Shown here one piece after another: positions 1-4,931 of a DNA stretch of 8,534 nt. The notes under the pieces were generated by a model that was not told the DNA's origin, ran no database searches, and saw only the letters and a program-made list of their open reading frames with translations. The position numbers were made by a program, and so were the translations under genes. How positions within the stretch are numbered: the first letter of the stretch is position 1; each line of letters opens with the position of its first letter. Source of the stretch: Gemmatimonadota bacterium. GTDB lineage: Bacteria > Gemmatimonadota > Gemmatimonadetes > Longimicrobiales > Gaopeijiaceae. The stretch is from contig PCCM01000061.1 in assembly GCA_002731735.1 (NCBI GenBank), forward strand, positions 3,978 to 12,511. The letters run 5' to 3'.

Positions 1-849
1 GTGGTGGCCTATCGCAAGGATCTCGCGGACCTGCGGATCTTTCTCGACGACCACTACGGGGCAGGGGAATGGGCCTGGGGGACCGTAGAGCGGATCGATT
101 TTCGGGCCTTCATGGGATGGTGCGACAGAAAGGGGCTGGGCCGCCGAACCGTCGCCCGGAAACTGTCGGCCATACGTACGTTTTACCGGTTTCTCCATCT
201 CGAGGACCGGGTGCCGAGTGATCCGGCGAGGACACTGAGGTCCCCCAAGGTGGAGAAGCGCCTTCCGGGGCACGTGACCGCGGCAGATATCGCGGGAGTC
301 TTCTCGAGGGCTGAGCTCCGAGCGGCGGAGAATACGTTTCGAGGGACAAGAAACCTGGTCATCCTCGAGCTCCTGTACGGGAGTGGTCTCCGGCTGTCAG
401 AACTGCACGGCCTCGACCTCCGAGCACTTGATCTCCAACGAGGACAGACCAAGGTGTTCGGTAAGGGAAGCAAGGAGCGACTCGTACCCGTCACCGGATC
501 GGCAAGGAGGGCCATCGGCCGGTACCTGCCTCGTCGCCTCGAACTCCAGGCGGCGTCGATGACGCCGGATCGTGAGGCGCTCCTCCTCAATCCGGCGGGA
601 AAAAGGCTTTCCAGGCGGTCCATCCAGACCGTTGTGCGGCGCTTCCTGGATGACGCCGCCCCAGGCTTGGGACTCAGTGCGCACTCTTTGCGGCACAGCT
701 TCGCGACGCACCTGCTCGACGCGGGGGCGGACCTGATGGCGGTCAAGGAGCTTCTGGGGCACGTGTCGCTCTCGACGACTCAGGTGTATACGCACACGTC
801 CAAGGAGAGGCTCAGGCGGGTGTACCGGCGATCACATCCACGGTCGTAG
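1..849 (+). CDS. xerC: Tyrosine recombinase XerC (5'-truncated by window edge)
   Basis: Site-specific tyrosine recombinase. XerC acts with XerD at the chromosomal dif site to resolve chromosome dimers before cell division. The visible 282 residues hold most of the N-terminal SAM-like core-binding domain (about 1-80) and the whole catalytic domain (about 95-275). All six catalytic positions are present: R131 in the GLRLSEL block, K155 in FGKGSKER, H228 and R231 in HSLRHSFATH, H254 in LLGHVSLS, and the nucleophile Y263 in QVYTH. Family members usually have some 15 more residues before the AYRKDL motif found here at residues 3-8, so the GTG codons at 1-6 are probably internal and the true start lies upstream. 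The following genes are hslV and hslU, the same order as Bacillus codV-codW-codX, which favours a housekeeping Xer over a phage or integron integrase. XerC versus XerD cannot be settled by motif alone; the synteny supports XerC. Confidence 0.9.
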   Translation: MVAYRKDLADLRIFLDDHYGAGEWAWGTVERIDFRAFMGWCDRKGLGRRTVARKLSAIRTFYRFLHLEDRVPSDPARTLRSPKVEKRLPGHVTAADIAGVFSRAELRAAENTFRGTRNLVILELLYGSGLRLSELHGLDLRALDLQRGQTKVFGKGSKERLVPVTGSARRAIGRYLPRRLELQAASMTPDREALLLNPAGKRLSRRSIQTVVRRFLDDAAPGLGLSAHSLRHSFATHLLDAGADLMAVKELLGHVSLSTTQVYTHTSKERLRRVYRRSHPRS

Positions 850-1016
850 AAAGCGAACCCGCGAGCCCAGTACTTGTTCTTACGGCAGACTCGTCGCTCA
901 TCGTTCTCGATCCACTGCTCAAGAATGGCCGGGTCCCGCTGCCTGTCGGGGCTTCAATGGGATCCTGCGGAAAGGAAAAAAGCGAGGCTCGGAGTAGGAA
1001 TAGCTCTGCGTAGAAT

Positions 1017-1048
1017 GCGCCCCTATTGGACCCTAGTCCTACGGGCGC
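1017..1048 (+). promoter_or_regulatory. Stem-loop upstream of hslV
   Basis: A 32-base interrupted inverted repeat. The outer stem gcgccc (1017-1022) pairs with gggcgc (1043-1048). A C-C mismatch follows, then two A-T pairs, a two-base bulge, and an inner stem ggac (1028-1031) with gtcc (1036-1039) closing a four-base ccta loop. Only two T residues follow, so it does not look like an intrinsic terminator for xerC. It lies about 52 bases before the hslV start codon, so it could be a 5' leader structure affecting message stability or translation. From memory, an inverted repeat in the 5' leader has been reported to stabilise hslVU mRNA in E. coli; whether this element is equivalent is inference. 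A TAGAAT hexamer (1011-1016) abuts its 5' side and could be a -10 box, but no good -35 accompanies it. The rest of the gap 850-1100 shows nothing else I can support. Confidence 0.4.
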
Positions 1049-1054
1049 TTGGTG

Positions 1055-1070
1055 CGGTCAGGGTGTTGCT
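1055..1070 (+). promoter_or_regulatory. Possible sigma-54-type -24/-12 site before hslV
   Basis: GG at 1056-1057 and GC at 1068-1069 have the ten-base spacing diagnostic of sigma-54 promoters, and the -12 element reads TTGCT, a good match to TTGCW. The -24 element (cggtca) keeps only the central GG of TGGCAC. Transcription would begin near 1080, just before the ribosome-binding site at 1089. The GG-N10-GC pattern is common by chance in GC-rich DNA, so this is a weak candidate. It is noted because it lies in the only sizeable intergenic gap and a sigma-54 activator is encoded 3.8 kb downstream. Confidence 0.13.
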
Positions 1071-1088
1071 GTATCGTACGAGCCCCTG

Positions 1089-1093
1089 GGAGG
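1089..1093 (+). promoter_or_regulatory. Shine-Dalgarno site fixing the hslV start
   Basis: The sequence ggagg lies seven bases before the ATG at 1101, a near-ideal match and spacing. The reading frame stays open upstream to 1026, but that extension would have to translate through this site, so ATG 1101 is chosen as the hslV start. Confidence 0.75.
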
Positions 1094-1100
1094 AAGCAGA

Positions 1101-1655
1101 ATGACTGACGAAGCTGGCAAACTGGACCTTCGCGCCACGACCATCGTGGCCGTACGGCGTGACGGCCAGGTAGCACTTGCTGGTGACGGTCAGGTGACCA
1201 TGGGCGACGCGGTCGTGAAGAATACCGCCCAGAAGGTGAGGACTCTCCGGGATGGGGACGTACTCGTCGGTTTCGCGGGCGCCGTTGCGGATGCTTTCAC
1301 CCTCTTCGAGAAGCTGGAGGAGAAGCTGGAGCGGTTTCCGAAGAATCTCACCAAGGCCGTGGTGGAGCTCGCCAAGGACTGGCGCATGGACCGCTATTTG
1401 AGGAGACTCAACGCGCTGCTTCTCGTGGCCGACCGAGAACACCTCTTTTTGGTCAGCGGAGAGGGCGAGGTCATCGAACCCGACGACGATGTCCTGGCCA
1501 TCGGCTCGGGTGGCTCATACGCGATGGCCGCTGCTCGTGCGCTGCTTACACATTCAGAGTTGTCGGCGAAGGAGACAGTGCGCCGGTCCCTCGAGATCGC
1601 CGGTGAGATCTGCATCTATACGAACCAGGAGATCACGGTTCTGGAGTTGGAATAG
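1101..1655 (+). CDS. hslV: HslV (ClpQ), proteolytic subunit of the HslVU protease
   Basis: N-terminal-nucleophile threonine peptidase related to proteasome beta subunits. It forms a double hexameric ring in the cytosol that degrades unfolded proteins fed in by the HslU ATPase. The 184 residues match the family end to end: TTIVAVRR with the catalytic threonine, AGDGQVTMG, GFAGAVADAFTLFE, AVELAKDWRMDR, GSGGSYAMAAARALL and the closing CIYTNQEI. In E. coli the catalytic threonine follows the initiator Met directly. Here twelve residues (MTDEAGKLDLRA) precede Thr13 (codon 1137-1139), so a short propeptide must be removed to expose the nucleophile. Short N-terminal extensions before the mature residue also occur in Bacillus-type HslV. 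No ATG, GTG or TTG lies immediately before the threonine that could give a propeptide-free form. The start is fixed by ggagg at 1089-1093. The stop is one base from the hslU start, implying one operon with coupled translation. Confidence 0.96.
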   Translation: MTDEAGKLDLRATTIVAVRRDGQVALAGDGQVTMGDAVVKNTAQKVRTLRDGDVLVGFAGAVADAFTLFEKLEEKLERFPKNLTKAVVELAKDWRMDRYLRRLNALLLVADREHLFLVSGEGEVIEPDDDVLAIGSGGSYAMAAARALLTHSELSAKETVRRSLEIAGEICIYTNQEITVLELE

Positions 1656-1656
1656 A

Positions 1657-3195
1657 GTGGAAAATTCAAGCGAACAGAGGCTTTCCGTATCCGCCGACAC
1701 TGAGACGCCCGACGAGCGCCAAGATGAGTCCCATGAGGAATGGCTGGATCAACTCACACCGCGCCAGATCGTTGCCGAGCTGGATAAGTACATCGTGGGT
1801 CAGGACGAAGCCAAGAAGTCCGTCGCCATCGCCCTCCGAAACCGCTGGCGCCGGCAGCGAGTGGAGGAAGAGCTTCGGGAAGAGATCCTCCCGAACAACC
1901 TCATCCTGATCGGTCCCACGGGGGTCGGGAAGACCGAGATTGCGCGTCGCCTTGCCCGTCTGGCGGGTGCCCCTTTCGTGAAGGTGGAGGCGTCGAAGTA
2001 CACCGAGGTCGGCTACGTGGGGCGGGACGTGGAGTCGATGATTCGAGACCTGGTCGATGTGGCCGTCAACATGGTTCGCGCCGAGCGGGAGGACGACGTC
2101 GAGGAGTTGGCGGACGAGAGGACGGCCGAGCGACTCCTGAACCTTCTTCTCCCTAAGCCGGCGCCAGGCCCAAGCGTCAACGTTGGGCCGGCCGCACCTC
2201 CGGAGGCCGACGAGGGTCGGCCACACGTCTTCGTGGTGGGCGCTGAGGGGGCCGAGGCGAGGGATGCGGGGGCGGTAGTGGACGAGGGCATCGAGGCGCG
2301 CCGTGAGCGAACGAGGGAGAAGCTCCGGACCCTCCTCAAGGATGGAAAACTGGAAGAACGGGAGGTCGAAATCGAGGTGTCCCAGACGCCGTCGATCGAG
2401 GGGATGGTGTTGCCGATGGGTGGCGGGGGCATGGAGGGGATGGATCACAACTTCACGGAAATGCTCCAGGACATGCTTCCAAAGCGGAAAAAGCGGCGCA
2501 CCGTATCCGTCGCGGAAGCCCGAAGAATTCTGGTTCAGGACGAGATGGACCGCCTAATCGACATGGACGAGGTCGTCAATGAGGCCCTCATTCGGGCCGA
2601 GGACACGGGCATCGTTTTTCTGGACGAGATCGACAAGATCGTCGGAGAGCGGAGTGGGAGCGGGCCCGGTCCGGATGTGAGTCGAGAGGGTGTCCAGCGC
2701 GACATTCTGCCGATCGTGGAGGGCTCGACGGTCCAGACCAAGTACGGGCTCGTGCGGACCGATCACATGCTCTTTGTCGCGGCGGGGGCGTTCCATGTGG
2801 CAAAACCCGCGGACATGATTCCCGAGCTACAGGGACGTTTCCCGATTCGGGTCGAACTCAAGAGCCTCGGCGAGGAAGACTTCGTCCGCATTCTTCAGGA
2901 ACCGAAGAACGCATTGGTTCATCAGTACACGGCGTTGGTCGAGACCGAGGGCGCGACCCTTGAGTTCACCGAAGAAGGGATCGCGGAAGTGGCGAGACTC
3001 GCCGCCGTGTTGAACGACCAGATGGAGAATATTGGGGCTCGCCGGTTACAGACGGTGCTGACGACGCTGCTCGAGTCTGTGCTCTACGGACTTCCTGAGG
3101 ACGACCTTCGCAAGATCCTCGTGGATCGTGACTTCGTCCGCGACAACCTCTCAGCGATCGTGGACGACGCTGACCTGAGGCGCTACATCCTCTAA
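1657..3195 (+). CDS. hslU: HslU (ClpY), AAA+ unfoldase of the HslVU protease
   Basis: Hexameric AAA+ ATPase that unfolds substrates and threads them into HslV. In order: TPRQIVAELDKYIVGQ near residues 33-48, Walker A GPTGVGKT (86-93), pore loop GYVG (119-122), the I domain (roughly 130-310), Walker B IVFLDEID (319-326), SREGVQRDILPIVEGS, ELQGRFPIR, and sensor-2 GARRLQ (460-465). The C terminus LRRYIL resembles the tail that docks into HslV and activates it. I chose the GTG at 1657: it is one base after the hslV stop, has GGAG at 1643-1646, and no in-frame ATG occurs until well past the Walker A motif. The frame is open back to 1489, but that part is a shadow of hslV. At 512 residues it is longer than E. 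coli HslU (443) and, from memory, Bacillus ClpY (about 467). The excess is an acidic N-terminal tail of about 31 residues and a Pro/Ala/Glu-rich insert in the I domain near residues 166-230. Confidence 0.96.
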   Translation: MENSSEQRLSVSADTETPDERQDESHEEWLDQLTPRQIVAELDKYIVGQDEAKKSVAIALRNRWRRQRVEEELREEILPNNLILIGPTGVGKTEIARRLARLAGAPFVKVEASKYTEVGYVGRDVESMIRDLVDVAVNMVRAEREDDVEELADERTAERLLNLLLPKPAPGPSVNVGPAAPPEADEGRPHVFVVGAEGAEARDAGAVVDEGIEARRERTREKLRTLLKDGKLEEREVEIEVSQTPSIEGMVLPMGGGGMEGMDHNFTEMLQDMLPKRKKRRTVSVAEARRILVQDEMDRLIDMDEVVNEALIRAEDTGIVFLDEIDKIVGERSGSGPGPDVSREGVQRDILPIVEGSTVQTKYGLVRTDHMLFVAAGAFHVAKPADMIPELQGRFPIRVELKSLGEEDFVRILQEPKNALVHQYTALVETEGATLEFTEEGIAEVARLAAVLNDQMENIGARRLQTVLTTLLESVLYGLPEDDLRKILVDRDFVRDNLSAIVDDADLRRYIL

Positions 3196-3222
3196 CACCC
3201 GGCGCCTTCCCGCCGTGAAATC

Positions 3223-3231
3223 TGCCATAAT
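3223..3231 (+). promoter_or_regulatory. Candidate extended -10 promoter for gcvT
   Basis: The sequence TGcCATAAT matches the extended -10 consensus TGnTATAAT at all but one specified base. No recognisable -35 element lies 16-18 bases upstream, which is tolerated for extended -10 promoters. Initiation would fall near 3238-3240, about 43 bases before the gcvT ATG. The hexamer is also part of a small palindrome (gccat/atggc), so the match could be coincidental. It is the best candidate for separate transcription of gcvT after hslU. Confidence 0.27.
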
Positions 3232-3242
3232 GGCGGAATCCC

Positions 3243-3274
3243 CTACCAATGAAGCATGTGGGGTGGTAGTTTTT
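3243..3274 (+). terminator. Weak terminator-like hairpin between hslU and gcvT
   Basis: A perfect six-base stem, ctacca (3243-3248) with tggtag (3264-3269), is followed directly by five T residues (3270-3274). The loop is long (15 bases) and the stem short with only three G-C pairs, so it would be a weak intrinsic terminator. It ends seven bases before the gcvT start codon, which is unusually close for a terminator. An alternative reading is a 5' leader hairpin that modulates gcvT translation. The possible ribosome-binding sequence ggggtggt (3260-3267) overlaps its 3' arm. Confidence 0.28.
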
Positions 3275-3281
3275 CACTCCC

Positions 3282-4391
3282 ATGAACGACACCCTCAAGA
3301 AGACCCCCCTCTATGATGTACATCTCGGTCTTGGGGCCAAGATGGTGCCGTTCGCCGAATATGAGATGCCGGTCCAGTACCCGACCGGGATCACAGAGGA
3401 GCACCGTGCCGTACGTCGTGCGGCTGGCCTCTTCGACGTATCTCACATGGGCGAATTCGTGATTTCTGGCCCTCAGGCGCTCGATCTGGTGCAGTTCGTG
3501 AGCGTGAATGACGCGGCGGGCCTGGCTGTGGGCCAGTGCCAGTACTCGGCCATGTGCGCGGAAGACGGGGGTGTCCGTGACGATGTCATCGTGTATCACA
3601 TGGACGATCACTACATGCTGGTGGTGAACGCCTCCCGGAGGGCCCAGGATTGGGCGTGGCTCGTAGAGCGTGCGGGGGGTTTCGAGGTAACCCTGGAGGA
3701 CCCCTCGGATGGCATCGGCCTCCTGGCTCTCCAGGGGCCCCGTGCCCAGGAGTTTCTCGATCCCGTCACAGACCTGATCTTGGATGACGTCGCGTACTAC
3801 AATTTCGCGGAAGGTACGGTCGCCGGGTGTCCGGCGACGATCAGCCGTACCGGATATACGGGGGAGGACGGTTTCGAGCTCTATGTGACCGAGGAAGATA
3901 CGGTTGCGGTTTGGGACGCGGTTGTCGAGCAGGGTGAGGGGTCGGGCCTACTCCCGTGCGGACTCGGATCCCGGGACTCCCTACGTCTCGAGATGGGCTT
4001 CTCCCTGTACGGCAACGATCTCGATGAGGAGCACACTCCCTTGGCGAGCCGGCTTGGGTGGGTGGTGAAGTTGGACAAGGGAGACTTTTCTGGGCGGGAT
4101 GCGCTGATTCGGCAGCGGGAAGAAAGTTCACATCACAAACTCGTCGGAATCCGGCTCACGGAGCGGGGTTTTCCGCGGCCTGGATACCCGATCGTTCATG
4201 ACGGGAACGTGGCTGGATCAGTTACTAGCGGAACCGTGAGCCCGAGCCTCGGCTACGGCATCGTGTTGGGCTATCTGCCTCCCGAACTGGTCGGCCCGGA
4301 TACCGAAGTCGGTGTTCGCATCCGTGACAAGGTGGTTCCGGGTGTGGTCGTCCGGCTGCCCTTCTATACCCAAGGGTCGGCTCGACGATGA
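3282..4391 (+). CDS. gcvT: Glycine cleavage system T protein (aminomethyltransferase)
   Basis: Tetrahydrofolate-dependent aminomethyltransferase. It takes the aminomethyl group carried on lipoylated GcvH, releases ammonia and yields 5,10-methylene-tetrahydrofolate. The 369-residue length is normal for the family. Visible landmarks are TPLYDVHLGLGAKMVPFA-type N terminus (8-25), FDVSHMGEF (51-59), GGVRDD (96-101) with the conserved aspartate region at D100/D101, VVNASRR (114-120), SRTGYTGEDGFELY (188-201) and GLGSRDSLRLEMG (227-239), then the C-terminal barrel domain from about 285. This full set argues against the distantly related YgfZ or sarcosine/dimethylglycine dehydrogenase-type homologues. 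No gcvH or gcvP is adjacent, so the rest of the complex must be elsewhere. The ATG at 3282 matches the expected family N terminus. The only purine-rich stretch (ggggtggt at 3260-3267) is about 15 bases away, farther than usual, so initiation may be weak or regulated. Confidence 0.95.
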   Translation: MNDTLKKTPLYDVHLGLGAKMVPFAEYEMPVQYPTGITEEHRAVRRAAGLFDVSHMGEFVISGPQALDLVQFVSVNDAAGLAVGQCQYSAMCAEDGGVRDDVIVYHMDDHYMLVVNASRRAQDWAWLVERAGGFEVTLEDPSDGIGLLALQGPRAQEFLDPVTDLILDDVAYYNFAEGTVAGCPATISRTGYTGEDGFELYVTEEDTVAVWDAVVEQGEGSGLLPCGLGSRDSLRLEMGFSLYGNDLDEEHTPLASRLGWVVKLDKGDFSGRDALIRQREESSHHKLVGIRLTERGFPRPGYPIVHDGNVAGSVTSGTVSPSLGYGIVLGYLPPELVGPDTEVGVRIRDKVVPGVVVRLPFYTQGSARR

Positions 4392-4421
4392 TTCCGGCCA
4401 CTTCCTCAACCGGCCTCTAGT

Positions 4422-4931
4422 ATGCGTGTAGCGGTTCTAACGGTGAGCGACGGGTGCTTTTCCGGTGAGCGGGAGGATCGGAGTGGTGAGCTAATCGTGC
4501 AGTGGTGCGCACGTTCGGAGTACGAACTGGCGCACCGAAGCGTCGTGCCCGATGAGGCCGATCAGATCATCGCGCAGCTGCTGAGCTGGGCCGATTCCGG
4601 GGACGTCGATGTCGTATTGACGACCGGGGGTACGGGTTTTTCTCCGCGCGACGTGACGCCGGAAGCCACAAGAAGCGTGCTGGATAAAGAGGCGCCCGGG
4701 TTGGCGGATGCCATTCGGCGGCAGGGGTTGCCCGCCACTCCGACCGCGGTGTTGTCGAGAGGACTCGTCGGGTCACGGGGCCGTACGTTTGTGGCCAACT
4801 TTCCGGGGAGCCCCGGCGGCGTACGCGATGGCCTCGAGGCGATCGAGGAGCTTCTTCCACACGTCGTGGAATTGTTACGCGGTGAGGCCACGGGACATCC
4901 GGCCCCCGCGCCGCCGCCGGATTCTTCATGA
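4422..4931 (+). CDS. mog: MogA/MoaB-type molybdopterin adenylyltransferase
   Basis: Protein of the MoCF-binding family; MogA-type members adenylylate molybdopterin to prepare it for molybdate insertion in molybdenum cofactor synthesis. The 169 residues form one domain: AVLTVSDGCFSGEREDRSG (4-22), VVPDE (41-45), the nucleotide-binding signature TTGGTGFSPRDVTPEAT (67-83, with D77), LSRGLVGSRG (111-120) and NFPGSPGGVR (126-135), ending in a short Pro-rich tail. The PRDVTPEAT form is closer to MogA and Gram-positive-type MogA/MoaB than to E. coli MoaB; I cannot exclude a MoaB assignment. CinA is excluded because it carries this domain within a longer protein. The gap to gcvT is 30 bases and I see no clear ribosome-binding site. 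The stop overlaps the next gene's ATG in the sequence ATGA, so the downstream regulator is probably translationally coupled. No other cofactor-synthesis gene is in the window. Confidence 0.88.
   Translation: MRVAVLTVSDGCFSGEREDRSGELIVQWCARSEYELAHRSVVPDEADQIIAQLLSWADSGDVDVVLTTGGTGFSPRDVTPEATRSVLDKEAPGLADAIRRQGLPATPTAVLSRGLVGSRGRTFVANFPGSPGGVRDGLEAIEELLPHVVELLRGEATGHPAPAPPPDSS

Noticed and set aside
1..849. Phage, transposon or integron integrase instead of XerC
   Set aside because: Length, motif spacing and the adjoining hslV-hslU match housekeeping Xer, and no att sites, tRNA or mobile cargo are visible.
1019..1028. Heat-shock sigma-32-like -10 element (cccctatt) before hslV
   Set aside because: It matches CCCCATNT imperfectly and has no CTTGAA-type -35 at the right distance.
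1026..1100. Upstream extension of the hslV frame
   Set aside because: It would require a TTG start within the stem-loop and would translate through the strong ribosome-binding site at 1089-1093.
874..1104. 76-codon open frame in the gap before hslV
   Set aside because: It needs a TTG start, has no ribosome-binding site, spans the stem-loop and hslV ribosome site, and has unremarkable Arg/Ser-rich composition.
1489..1656. Upstream extension of the hslU frame to an ATG at 1489
   Set aside because: These 56 codons lie within hslV in another frame and encode basic, low-quality sequence. The GTG at 1657 directly follows the hslV stop.
1666..2448. 260-codon open frame on the minus strand opposite hslU
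   Set aside because: It lies fully within hslU, whose family motifs are certain, and its translation shows no recognisable domain. Long antisense frames are expected in GC-rich genes.
3210..3236. ccgcc/ggcgg inverted repeat after hslU as a terminator
   Set aside because: The stem has only five pairs, the loop is 17 bases, and no T-run follows on the plus strand.
3196..3281. Glycine riboswitch before gcvT
   Set aside because: The gap is only 86 bases, too short for a typical tandem glycine riboswitch, and I see no matching conserved core.
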